A program made the position numbers and the translations under genes. Source: UMGS1696 sp964457685 (GTDB taxonomy: Bacteria > Bacillota > Clostridia > Oscillospirales > CAG-272). Taken from it: 10,537 nt of DNA. The DNA lies in the NCBI GenBank assembly GCA_964457685.1, contig CAYWFS010000051.1, positions 1 to 10,537 of the forward strand, read 5' to 3'. A model generated the notes under the pieces. That model searched no databases, had not been told where the DNA came from, and saw only the letters and a program-made list of their open reading frames with translations. How positions within the stretch are numbered: the stretch's first letter is position 1; every line of letters starts with the position of its first letter. Below, piece after piece: positions 5,205 to 10,537 of the stretch.

Positions 5205-5708
5205 ATGGCAAAGAGATTCAATCCCGAAGAGCTCGAACTCAAAGAAAAGCTCGTCGTAGTGAACCGTGTATCCAAAACCGTTAAAGGTGGTCGTGTAGCA
5301 CGTTTCGCAGCTCTCATGGTCGTTGGCGATGAAAACGGACATGTAGGCTACGGTCTCGGTAAGGCTGCTGAAGTTTCCGAGGCAAGAAGAAAAGCAATCG
5401 AAGACGCAAAGAAGAATATGATCGAAGTATCCCTTAAGGATGGTACAATCCCTCACGACGTTATAGGTGAGTTCGGTGCAGGCCGCGTTCTCCTTAAGCC
5501 CGCTGCAAAGGGTACCGGTATCATCGCAGGTAAGACTGTCCGTGCGGTAGTTGAACTTGCAGGTATCAAGAATATTCGTTCCAAGTGTCTCCGTTCCAAC
5601 AATCCTACAAACGTAGTTAAGGCTACATTTGAAGGCTTAAAGGCTCTCAGAACTGCTGAAGAAGTTGCAAAGACTCGTGGCATTTCCGTAGAGCAGGTAA
5701 CAGAATAA
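5205..5708 (+). CDS. rpsE: 30S ribosomal protein S5 (uS5)
   Basis: S5 lies at the 30S mRNA entry and affects decoding accuracy; changes in its N-terminal loop give spectinomycin resistance in other bacteria. The ATG at 5205 follows AGAAAGGA (5191-5198). An upstream in-frame TTG (5181) lies in the spacer hairpin and before that site, so it is rejected. The product is 167 aa, normal for Firmicutes. The N-terminal dsRNA-binding-like domain includes E-K-L-V-V-V-N-R-V-S-K-T-V-K-G-G-R (14-30) and G-Y-G-L-G-K-A-A-E-V-S (48-58). The C-terminal domain has G-A-G-R-V-L-L-K-P-A-A-K-G-T-G-I-I-A-G (91-109) and the S-N-N-P-T-N-V-V-K-A-T segment. The stop merges with the rpmD ribosome binding site. Confidence 0.98.
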   Translation: MAKRFNPEELELKEKLVVVNRVSKTVKGGRVARFAALMVVGDENGHVGYGLGKAAEVSEARRKAIEDAKKNMIEVSLKDGTIPHDVIGEFGAGRVLLKPAAKGTGIIAGKTVRAVVELAGIKNIRSKCLRSNNPTNVVKATFEGLKALRTAEEVAKTRGISVEQVTE

Positions 5709-5723
5709 GGAGGTTTGAAGTAA

Positions 5724-5900
5724 ATGAAAGTTAAAGTTACACTTACAAAGAGCCTCATCGCAGCAAAGCCGAATCAGAAGGCTACCGCTGCATCCCTCGG
5801 ACTCGTTAAGATCGGTGATTCCATCGTTCACGAAGCCGGCCCTGTAATTGACGGTAAAGTTAAGGTGATTTCTCACCTCGTATCCGTGGAGAAGGCTTAA
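5724..5900 (+). CDS. rpmD: 50S ribosomal protein L30 (uL30)
   Basis: This is a short gene of 58 aa. L30 is a small, non-universal 50S protein that contacts 23S rRNA domains II and V and occurs between S5 and L15 in most bacteria. The translation begins M-K-V-K-V-T-L-T-K-S-L-I and has the typical L30 core with A-S-L-G-L-V-K-I-G-D-S-I-V (residues 24-36), then a short beta-strand end V-K-V-I-S-H-L-V. The family normally shows K-x6-T-x2-L-G-L where this protein has Q-K-A-T-A-A-S-L-G-L. AAGGAGG (5707-5713) lies 10 nt before the ATG. Length, motif and position all agree. Confidence 0.96.
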   Translation: MKVKVTLTKSLIAAKPNQKATAASLGLVKIGDSIVHEAGPVIDGKVKVISHLVSVEKA

Positions 5901-5951
5901 CGCTCTCCGAAAATAGATTTAATAGAATATTTCTTAAAAGGAGGATTAACC

Positions 5952-6392
5952 ATGAAGCTCCATGAACTTTCACCGGCTCCCGGTTCTGTAAAGGAAAAGT
6001 TCCGTAAAGGAAGAGGTGCAGGCTCCGGTAACGGTAAGACAGCAGGTAAGGGACATAAGGGTCAGAACGCTCGTTCCGGAGGCGGAGTACGTCCCGGATT
6101 CGAAGGCGGCCAGCTCCCTCTGTACAGAAAGCTTCCTAAGAGAGGCTTTAAGAATCATTTCGCAACAGAATATGCTATCGTAAACGTATCCGCTCTCGAT
6201 AGATTCAATGACGGCGAAACAGTAAACCTTGACAAACTTATGGAAGCGGGCATTATCCGCAAACCCCTTGACGGTCTTAAAGTGCTCGGCAACGGCGATA
6301 TCACAAAGAAGTTGACCGTTGAAGCTTCTGTCTTCTCTGCATCTGCAAAAGAGAAGATCGAAGCAGCAGGTGGAAAGACCGAGGTGGTATAA
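5952..6392 (+). CDS. rplO: 50S ribosomal protein L15 (uL15)
   Basis: L15 is a 50S assembly protein with a long extended N-terminal arm threaded through 23S rRNA. The first third is the glycine- and lysine-rich arm: L-S-P-A-P-G-S (residues 6-12), G-R-G-A-G-S-G-N-G-K-T-A-G-K-G-H-K-G-Q (20-38), then G-F-E-G-G-Q-L-P-L-Y-R-K-L-P-K-R-G-F (49-66). The C-terminal globular domain ends with A-S-A-K-E-K-I-E-A-A-G-G-K. The length is 146 aa, normal. AAAGGAGG (5937-5944) precedes the ATG. The 51 nt between rpmD and rplO hold only this site and AT-rich sequence. The stop codon TAA is immediately followed by the GTG of secY. Confidence 0.98.
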   Translation: MKLHELSPAPGSVKEKFRKGRGAGSGNGKTAGKGHKGQNARSGGGVRPGFEGGQLPLYRKLPKRGFKNHFATEYAIVNVSALDRFNDGETVNLDKLMEAGIIRKPLDGLKVLGNGDITKKLTVEASVFSASAKEKIEAAGGKTEVV

Positions 6393-7721
6393 GTGTTCGA
6401 GACGCTGAAAAACGCTTGGAAAGTCGCTGACCTCAAGAAAAAGCTCATTTACACAATGGTCGTCATCGTACTGTATCGCGTTGGTACAGCGATCCCGATC
6501 CCTTATGTAAACTCGTCCGCACTCAGCTCGTCTATGCTTGCGACAGGCGGTTCGATATTTGCATACCTCAACCTGCTTACCGGTTCTGCGTTCTCTAACG
6601 CAACACTGTTTGCACTGGGTATCAACCCCTATATCACAGCATCTATCGTTCTTCAGCTCCTCTGCATAGCTATCCCCTACCTCGAGAATCTCTCGAAGGA
6701 AGGCGAGGAAGGCAGAAAGAAGATCGACAAGATCACTCGCTATGTAACAGTTGCTCTCGGTCTCATCACAGCTATCGGTTACTACAACCTTCTTAAGTCC
6801 TATAATCTCCTCGTTGAGACAGGATTCTTTGCAGGTCTTGTAATCGTAACCTGCTACTGTGCAGGCTCTGCTCTCGTTATGTGGCTTTCCGAAAAGATAA
6901 ATGAAAACGGCGTCGGAAACGGCATTTCTATCATCCTTTTCGCAAACATCATATCCCGTATTCCTTCTTTCGTATCTCAGATTTGGAACCTTATCACAGG
7001 TAAGACCTCCTTCACAAAGGGTGACGGTTCTTCCTTTAATGTTCCGATTTGGGGCGGCATTCTCATCGCAATCTTCGCTGTAGCAATCGCTGTGGCAATG
7101 ATCGGCTTCATCGTTTGGATGACCAACAGCGAACGCAGAATTCCGATTCAGTACGCTAAGAAGGTTGTAGGAAGAAAGATTTACGGCGGTCAGTCGTCTA
7201 ATCTTCCTCTCAAGGTGAACATGGTCGGCGTTATGCCTATCATCTTCGCATCCTCTATCTGCTCTATCATCCCGACTATTGAGATGTTCGCTAACCCTGT
7301 TGAAGGCTCCTTCTGGGACAAGTTCTTCGGAATTTTCGCTACAGACGGTCTTCTCTATGCGGTTCTTACCTTCATACTCATCATCGTATTTGCTTACTTC
7401 TATACATCGATTTCTTTCAATCCTATCGAAGTTGCAAATAACCTCAAGGCGAACGGCGGCTCCATTCCCGGTATCCGTCCCGGTCGTCCCACTGCTGAGT
7501 ATATTACCAAGGTACTTTCCCGTGTAACATTCGTTGGTGCTCTTCTCCTCTCCGTTGTTGCTGTTCTTCCCCTTATCATTAACCTGATATCCGGCGGTAA
7601 CCTCAGCGGTCTTGCATTCGGTGGTTCTTCCATCATAATCGTAGTCGGCGTTGTTCTCGAAACAATCCGTGAGATAGAAGCTCAGACAACTATGCGTCAC
7701 TATAAGGGATTCCTTGAATAA
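6393..7721 (+). CDS. secY: Preprotein translocase channel subunit SecY
   Basis: SecY is the pore of the SecYEG channel in the cytoplasmic membrane; it moves unfolded proteins outward with SecA or the ribosome. At 442 aa it is full length, with ten hydrophobic segments. TM1 is at about 17-37, then the plug region (about 41-75), G-I-N-P-Y-I-T-A-S-I (76-85) opening TM2, and N-G-I-S-I-I-L-F-A-N-I (176-186) at TM5. The cytosolic loop E-R-R-I-P-I-Q-Y-A (247-255) and the loop I-P-G-I-R-P-G-R-P-T (358-367) hold the conserved arginines that SecA and the ribosome contact. The end is E-I-E-A-Q-T-T-M-R-H-Y-K-G-F. The start is GTG directly after the rplO stop, with GAGGTGG (6381-6387) inside rplO, so translation is coupled. 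A terminator follows the gene. Confidence 0.98.
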   Translation: MFETLKNAWKVADLKKKLIYTMVVIVLYRVGTAIPIPYVNSSALSSSMLATGGSIFAYLNLLTGSAFSNATLFALGINPYITASIVLQLLCIAIPYLENLSKEGEEGRKKIDKITRYVTVALGLITAIGYYNLLKSYNLLVETGFFAGLVIVTCYCAGSALVMWLSEKINENGVGNGISIILFANIISRIPSFVSQIWNLITGKTSFTKGDGSSFNVPIWGGILIAIFAVAIAVAMIGFIVWMTNSERRIPIQYAKKVVGRKIYGGQSSNLPLKVNMVGVMPIIFASSICSIIPTIEMFANPVEGSFWDKFFGIFATDGLLYAVLTFILIIVFAYFYTSISFNPIEVANNLKANGGSIPGIRPGRPTAEYITKVLSRVTFVGALLLSVVAVLPLIINLISGGNLSGLAFGGSSIIIVVGVVLETIREIEAQTTMRHYKGFLE

Positions 7722-7740
7722 TTAAATTATTCTTTACTCT

Positions 7741-7780
7741 GAAATGGGCAGTCATTTAGCTGCTCATTTCTTTGTTTTTT
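7741..7780 (+). terminator. Intrinsic terminator after secY
   Basis: GAAATGGGCAG (7741-7751) pairs with CTGCTCATTTC (7760-7770): 11 bp with one GU, around an 8-nt loop. It is followed at once by TTTGTTTTTT (7771-7780). This is a classic rho-independent terminator and marks the end, full or partial, of the spc transcript. A new promoter follows about 25 nt later. Confidence 0.92.
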
Positions 7781-7801
7781 ACGGAAATTTTATATTTTCT
7801 A

Positions 7802-7831
7802 CTGTTAATACGTGCGTATTTGTGCTATAAT
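7802..7831 (+). promoter_or_regulatory. Extended -10 sigma-A promoter for adk-map-KOW
   Basis: A perfect TATAAT (7826-7831) is preceded by TGC, giving an extended -10. The -35 is weak: CTGTTA at 7802-7807 (3 of 6 consensus bases) with 18 nt spacing. The expected transcription start is around 7837-7838, giving a leader of about 50 nt before adk. The promoter lies directly behind the secY terminator, which supports it. Confidence 0.75.
7807..7820. repeat. Perfect inverted repeat inside the adk promoter spacer
   Basis: AATACG-TG-CGTATT is a perfect 6-2-6 inverted repeat placed between the -35 and -10 elements. That is where operators of dimeric repressors or spacer-binding activators often sit. 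No regulator family is recognised from the sequence, and a short chance palindrome is possible. Confidence 0.35.
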
Positions 7832-7886
7832 ATACCATGTAAGAATATTGTCAATCATTATAGATGTAACTTTTAAAGGAGAAATT

Positions 7887-8528
7887 ATGGCAAGAAAAAT
7901 TAATCTCATTCTTCTCGGTGCTCCCGGTGCAGGTAAGGGTACTCAGGCAGAGCTTATTTCCAAAAAATTCGCTATCCCCGCTATCTCTACAGGTCAGATG
8001 ATTCGTGATGAAATAGCTTCCGGCAGCGAGCTTGGCGAAACCGTTAAGTCTTATACTTCCAAGGGCGAGCTTGTTCCCGATGAAGTTGTTATCAATATAA
8101 TTAAAGGAAGACTTGCAAAGGACGACTGTGCAAACGGCTTCATCCTCGACGGCTTCCCGAGAACTGTTCCTCAGGCTGAAGCTCTCGATAAGATGGGCGT
8201 TGAAATCACAGACGTTATCTCTATCGAAGTTCCCGATGAAAACATTATGAAGCGTATGAGCGGCAGACGTGTTTGCAAGAAGTGCGGTGCTACCTACCAT
8301 ACAGAGTATAAGCCCTCCCCGAACGGCGACAACTGCTCCTGCGGTGAACCCCTCACAAGACGTGCGGACGATGATCCGGAAGTTGTTAAGTCCAGACTCG
8401 TTATCTATCACGACCAGACAGAACCCCTCAAGGACTTCTACAAGGCTAAGGGTCTCCTCAAGATAGTTGTAGGTCAGGAAGAACTCAAGGATACAACAGC
8501 TCTCACATTCAAGGCTCTTGAAGCGTAA
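7887..8528 (+). CDS. adk: Adenylate kinase, long form with four-cysteine LID
   Basis: Adk catalyses ATP + AMP = 2 ADP in the cytosol and keeps adenine nucleotides balanced. The ATG at 7887 follows AAAGGAG (7875-7881); an upstream in-frame GTG (7812) lies inside the promoter and is rejected. The product is 213 aa, the usual long type. The P-loop is G-A-P-G-A-G-K-G-T (11-19). The AMP-site motif reads S-T-G-Q-M-I-R (34-40), where many bacterial enzymes have S-T-G-D. D-G-F-P-R-T is at 88-93. The LID has Cys130-x2-Cys133 and Cys150-x-Cys152, probably a zinc site. The second pair is spaced CxC rather than the common CxxC or CxxD. R-R-A-D-D-D-P-E-V-V (158-167) carries the LID arginines. In Firmicutes, adk commonly sits between secY and map. 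Confidence 0.97.
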   Translation: MARKINLILLGAPGAGKGTQAELISKKFAIPAISTGQMIRDEIASGSELGETVKSYTSKGELVPDEVVINIIKGRLAKDDCANGFILDGFPRTVPQAEALDKMGVEITDVISIEVPDENIMKRMSGRRVCKKCGATYHTEYKPSPNGDNCSCGEPLTRRADDDPEVVKSRLVIYHDQTEPLKDFYKAKGLLKIVVGQEELKDTTALTFKALEA

Positions 8529-8553
8529 TTTAAGCCGTTTCTGAGGTGATATT

Positions 8554-9309
8554 ATGATAATCGTTAAAACACCCGAGCAAATCAAACAAATGCGTTTGGC
8601 GGGACGTATAACGGGCGAGGCACTCCTTCTCGGCGGAGAAATGGTAAAGCCCGGTGTGTCTACCAAACAGATTGACGACAAAATCAGACACTATATCGAA
8701 AAGTGCGGTGCTAAACCGTCCTTCCTCGGATACGGCGGCTTCCCCGGTTCTGCCTGCATTTCTATCAATCAGGAAATAATCCACGGCATCCCCTCGGCTC
8801 ACAGAATCATCGAGGAGGGCGATATTGTTAAGATAGACGTAGGAGCCTACATAAACGGTTTCCACGGCGACAGTGCCAATACATTCGCTTGCGGACGCAT
8901 CTCCGAAGAAGCACAGAAGCTCATTGACGTTACAAAACGCAGCTGGGAGCTTGGTGCGGAGGCGGCGGGTAAAGAGGGAGCCAGACTCGGCGATATAGGT
9001 GCCGCAATCGACGGTTACGTTGTCGCAAACGGATTTTCCACCGTTAAGAAGTATGTCGGTCACGGCATTGGTCAGGATCTCCATGAAGACCCCAATGTTC
9101 CCAACTTCGGTACAGCGGGCAGAGGTGCCAGACTTTGCAGAGGTATGGTCATCGCAGTCGAGCCTATGGTAAATATCGGTCGTCCCGAGGTAAAGGAGCT
9201 TTCCGATAACTGGACAGTCGTTACAAAGGACGGTACGCTCTCCGCTCATTATGAACACACCATAGCGATAACCGCAGACGGCGTGGAAGTACTCACAAAG
9301 GTTGACTGA
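8554..9309 (+). CDS. map: Methionine aminopeptidase, type I
   Basis: Map removes the N-terminal methionine from new proteins when the second residue is small; it works near the ribosome exit tunnel with two divalent metal ions. The 251 aa protein has the pita-bread fold signature with all five metal ligands: Asp95 (K-I-D-V-G), Asp106 (F-H-G-D-S-A), His170 (V-G-H-G-I-G), Glu203 (A-V-E-P-M) and Glu235 (H-Y-E-H-T). The substrate-site histidine is His77 in I-I-H-G-I-P. There is no N-terminal zinc-finger extension, so this is the compact bacterial type. The ATG follows GAGGTGAT (8543-8550), 25 nt after the adk stop, consistent with cotranscription from the adk promoter. Its TGA overlaps the ATG of the next gene by one base. 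Confidence 0.98.
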   Translation: MIIVKTPEQIKQMRLAGRITGEALLLGGEMVKPGVSTKQIDDKIRHYIEKCGAKPSFLGYGGFPGSACISINQEIIHGIPSAHRIIEEGDIVKIDVGAYINGFHGDSANTFACGRISEEAQKLIDVTKRSWELGAEAAGKEGARLGDIGAAIDGYVVANGFSTVKKYVGHGIGQDLHEDPNVPNFGTAGRGARLCRGMVIAVEPMVNIGRPEVKELSDNWTVVTKDGTLSAHYEHTIAITADGVEVLTKVD

Positions 9310-9608
9310 TGCCGCAGAACAGAAAAATAAGAATGCCCGAGGTCGGTGACGTGGTTCGCTCAAAGCAGGGGAGAGACAGATTCCGTGTGTTTCTCGTCGT
9401 TGAACTGGACGAAAAAAACAAAGTCTCTCCGGTAGTTATCGCAGACGGAAAAAAGCACGTTTTAAGCGAAAAAAAGCATAAAAATCCACGTCATTTGAGC
9501 GTTATCGGACACGATGAAATATTCGACAAAACCGCTTCAATCCAGCTGATTTCCGATGTGCAAGTGTACGAAATTTGCGAAAAGCACGATATTTGGCAAA
9601 AAAAATGA
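9309..9608 (+). CDS. KOW domain-containing RNA-binding protein (YbzG-like)
   Basis: A 99 aa basic protein. The N-terminal part (about residues 11-45) reads as a KOW/SH3-like beta-barrel: E-V-G-D-V-V-R-S-K-Q-G-R-D-R-F-R-V-F-L-V-V. The middle has a K-H-V-L-S-E-K-K-H-K-N-P-R-H-L-S segment, typical of L14e/KOW-type small proteins in Firmicutes. B. subtilis has a KOW gene (ybzG) in the same place between map and infA, and many clostridia do too. Its exact role is not established; an rRNA- or ribosome-associated role is inferred from the fold and the neighbours. The ATG overlaps the map stop (TGATG), with only a weak site AAAGGT (9297-9302) in map, so translation is probably coupled. The C-terminal third shows no further motif I recognise. 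Confidence 0.85.
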   Translation: MPQNRKIRMPEVGDVVRSKQGRDRFRVFLVVELDEKNKVSPVVIADGKKHVLSEKKHKNPRHLSVIGHDEIFDKTASIQLISDVQVYEICEKHDIWQKK

Positions 9609-9618
9609 GTATTTCTTC

Positions 9619-9648
9619 TTGACAAAATGGGTGTGTTGAGCATATAAT
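9619..9648 (+). promoter_or_regulatory. Consensus sigma-A promoter upstream of infA
   Basis: TTGACA (9619-9624) and TATAAT (9643-9648) are both perfect consensus hexamers, with an 18-nt spacer. Transcription should start near 9655, about 50 nt before infA. The -35 begins 11 nt after the KOW gene stop. This is the strongest promoter seen in the window and likely drives infA, rpmJ, rpsM and the genes beyond. Confidence 0.92.
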
Positions 9649-9655
9649 ATTAAGA

Positions 9656-9672
9656 CGGTGTATTTTTCACCG
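9656..9672 (+). promoter_or_regulatory. Hairpin at the predicted 5' end of the infA transcript
   Basis: CGGTG (9656-9660) pairs with CACCG (9668-9672) around loop TATTTTT. It begins within about a base of the predicted transcription start (near 9655). A hairpin at the very 5' end can protect mRNA from 5'-dependent decay; that role is inferred. No T-run follows it, so it is not a terminator. Confidence 0.5.
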
Positions 9673-9704
9673 AAATATTAATACGATCAGGGAGGAAACA
9701 CGTT

Positions 9705-9926
9705 TTGCCTAAGGATGACGTTATAGAATTTGAAGGGGTTGTGGTTGAAGCACTTCCGAACGCTACCTTCAAGGTTAAGCTGCCGAATGATATGATCGTT
9801 ACAGCACATATTTCGGGCAAGCTTAGAATGAATTATATCAGGATACTACCCGGCGACAAGGTCACAGTGGAAGTTTCGATATATGACCCGTCTAAGGGAA
9901 GAATCACATGGCGTGCTAAGAACTGA
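9705..9926 (+). CDS. infA: Translation initiation factor IF-1, TTG start
   Basis: IF-1 binds the 30S A site during initiation together with IF-2 and IF-3. The product is 73 aa with a single OB/S1-like fold. Motifs are D-V-I-E-F-E-G-V-V-V-E-A-L-P-N-A (residues 5-20), A-H-I-S-G-K-L-R-M-N-Y-I-R-I-L-P-G-D (34-51), then the ending R-I-T-W-R-A-K. The start is TTG at 9705, 9 nt after GGAGG (9691-9695). The second residues P-K-D-D-V match the family start, and there is no in-frame ATG nearby, so TTG is well supported. The gene has its own consensus promoter (9619-9648), placing it at the head of the alpha-type unit with rpmJ and rpsM. The rare start may lower or tune IF-1 output. Confidence 0.97.
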   Translation: MPKDDVIEFEGVVVEALPNATFKVKLPNDMIVTAHISGKLRMNYIRILPGDKVTVEVSIYDPSKGRITWRAKN

Positions 9927-10008
9927 GCGTGGTGCGTCAATAAATAACGGAACGGAGGTAACATTCCGCTTTCGATGCTCGGTAAAATAAGAAAGGTGGT
10001 ATAATACT
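9927..10008 (+). other. infA-rpmJ spacer with a hairpin-displayed GGAGG and possible leader ORF
   Basis: CGGAA (9948-9952) pairs with TTCCG (9964-9968). Its 11-nt loop carries GGAGG (9954-9958), a Shine-Dalgarno-like sequence with no known gene behind it. An ATG at 9975 opens a nine-codon frame (M-L-G-K-I-R-K-V-V) that stops at 10004, just before the rpmJ GTG. The 16-nt gap from GGAGG to that ATG is too long for a good start, so the mini-ORF is doubtful. The real rpmJ site is AAAGGTGG (9992-9999). Confidence 0.25.
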
Positions 10009-10122
10009 GTGAAAGTAAAGCCTTCCGTTAAGAAAATCTGCGACAAGTGCAAGATTATCAAGCGTCATGGTCATGTAATGGTCATCTGCGAGAATCCCAA
10101 GCACAAGCAGAGACAGGGTTAA
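10009..10122 (+). CDS. rpmJ: 50S ribosomal protein L36, zinc-binding form (bL36)
   Basis: A 37 aa gene. L36 is the smallest 50S protein; it binds 23S rRNA near the base of the stalk through a zinc ribbon. The translation starts M-K-V-K-P-S-V-K-K-I-C and has the full zinc ligand set Cys11, Cys14, Cys27 and His32. This is the C+ form; the C- paralogue used under zinc limitation is not seen here. The start is GTG, 9 nt after AAAGGTGG (9992-9999). Its place between infA and rpsM is the standard Firmicutes order. The family's usual 37-residue length is matched exactly. Confidence 0.97.
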   Translation: MKVKPSVKKICDKCKIIKRHGHVMVICENPKHKQRQG

Positions 10123-10150
10123 ACTTTTAAAAAGAGAGGTGAAAACGTAA

Positions 10151-10519
10151 ATGGCACGTATATCCGGTGTTGACATTCCGAATTCCAAGCGTGTAGAAAT
10201 TGCACTTACCTATATCTACGGTATCGGTGAAAAGAGTGCAAAGGACATCCTCGCAGCAACAGGAATCAATCCTGACACAAGAGCTAAGGATCTTACCGAA
10301 GATGATATCGCAAAGCTCCGTGATGAGATCGAAAACAACTACACAGTTGAAGGTGAACTTCGCCGTGAAGTAGGTCTTAACATCAAGAGACTTGTTGAAA
10401 TCAACTGCTACCGCGGTATCAGACACAGAAAGGGTCTCCCCGTTCGCGGACAGAGAACCAAGACAAATGCGAGAACAAGAAAAGGTCCCGCAAAGACTAT
10501 CGCAAACAAGAAGAAGTAA
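10151..10519 (+). CDS. rpsM: 30S ribosomal protein S13 (uS13)
   Basis: S13 is in the 30S head, forms bridges B1a/B1b to the 50S subunit and its tail touches P-site tRNA. The 122 aa protein is full length. It begins M-A-R-I-S-G-V-D-I-P and has the helix-hairpin-helix part with L-T-Y-I-Y-G-I-G-E-K-S-A (residues 19-30). Then come L-R-R-E-V-G-L-N-I-K-R-L (70-81), the motif Y-R-G-I-R-H-R-K-G-L-P-V-R-G-Q-R-T (88-104), and the lysine-rich tail ending K-K-K. AGAGAGGTG (10133-10141) precedes the ATG. It is followed at once by a Shine-Dalgarno for the next gene, as expected for rpsM-rpsK-rpoA. Confidence 0.98.
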   Translation: MARISGVDIPNSKRVEIALTYIYGIGEKSAKDILAATGINPDTRAKDLTEDDIAKLRDEIENNYTVEGELRREVGLNIKRLVEINCYRGIRHRKGLPVRGQRTKTNARTRKGPAKTIANKKK

Positions 10520-10520
10520 T

Positions 10521-10527
10521 AAAGGAG
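10521..10527 (+). promoter_or_regulatory. Ribosome binding site of the next gene (expected rpsK)
   Basis: AAAGGAG lies two bases after the rpsM stop (TAA, 10517-10519) and no start codon follows at a normal distance before the window ends. In this gene order the next gene is rpsK (S11); the start codon must lie just beyond position 10537. Confidence 0.6.
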
Positions 10528-10537
10528 TGAGAGGATT

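Noticed and set aside
5970..7700. Very long minus-strand open frame opposite rplO and secY
   Set aside because: It lies fully opposite two well-identified conserved genes, its translation is cysteine- and acid-rich without any domain, and it has no ribosome binding site of note. It is a shadow of codon bias.
7812..7886. Upstream GTG start for adk
   Set aside because: It lies within the promoter, upstream of the predicted transcription start; AAAGGAG at 7875-7881 supports the ATG at 7887.
1..10537. Mobile elements, CRISPR arrays, tRNA or rRNA genes
   Set aside because: No transposase, repeat-spacer pattern or tRNA-like fold was seen on either strand. The three long spacers share no common repeat sequence that would mark a mobile element.

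Overview
This is an internal segment of a bacterial ribosomal protein supercluster (S10 - spc - alpha), all on the + strand, in the order typical of Firmicutes: rplV (last codons), rpsC, rplP, rpmC, rpsQ, [assembly gap], rplN, rplX, rplE, rpsN, rpsH, rplF, rplR, rpsE, rpmD, rplO, secY, adk, map, a KOW-domain gene, infA, rpmJ, rpsM, and then the ribosome binding site of the next gene (expected rpsK). A Clostridia host, probably Oscillospiraceae/Ruminococcaceae, is suggested by the small zinc-type S14, the L24 with two CxxC pairs, the KOW gene between map and infA, strong Shine-Dalgarno sites, and a codon style mixing AGA/CGT with CTC/CTT and GGT. The genus cannot be fixed from sequence reading alone.

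Layout. Positions 1-1737 hold the end of the S10-type block. Exactly 100 N (1738-1837) interrupt the window just before the end of rpsQ. Positions 1838-7721 hold the spc block from L14 to SecY. A strong intrinsic terminator at 7741-7780 closes that unit. An extended -10 promoter at about 7802-7831 then starts adk-map-KOW. A near-consensus sigma-A promoter (9619-9648) starts infA-rpmJ-rpsM and probably the rest of the alpha block. So at least three transcription starts or units are visible. The products work together: ribosomal proteins of both subunits, the SecY channel that docks on the ribosome, initiation factor IF-1, methionine aminopeptidase for nascent chains, and adenylate kinase for nucleotide balance.

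Most of the window is ordinary and highly conserved. The unusual part is the spacers. Most genes are separated by 0-25 nt, but three intra-operon spacers are long (about 130-225 nt) and contain nested inverted repeats that pair well by hand: before rplN (1878-2021), before rpsH (3512-3736) and before rpsE (5071-5204). They carry no convincing ORF, promoter or terminator. They are the best candidates here for undescribed RNA structures (ribosomal protein autoregulation sites, processing sites or translational switches), but this is inference. Smaller points are a perfect inverted repeat inside the adk promoter, a TTG start for infA behind its own strong promoter, a possible 5' hairpin on the infA transcript, and a long Arg/Asp-rich tail on S3.
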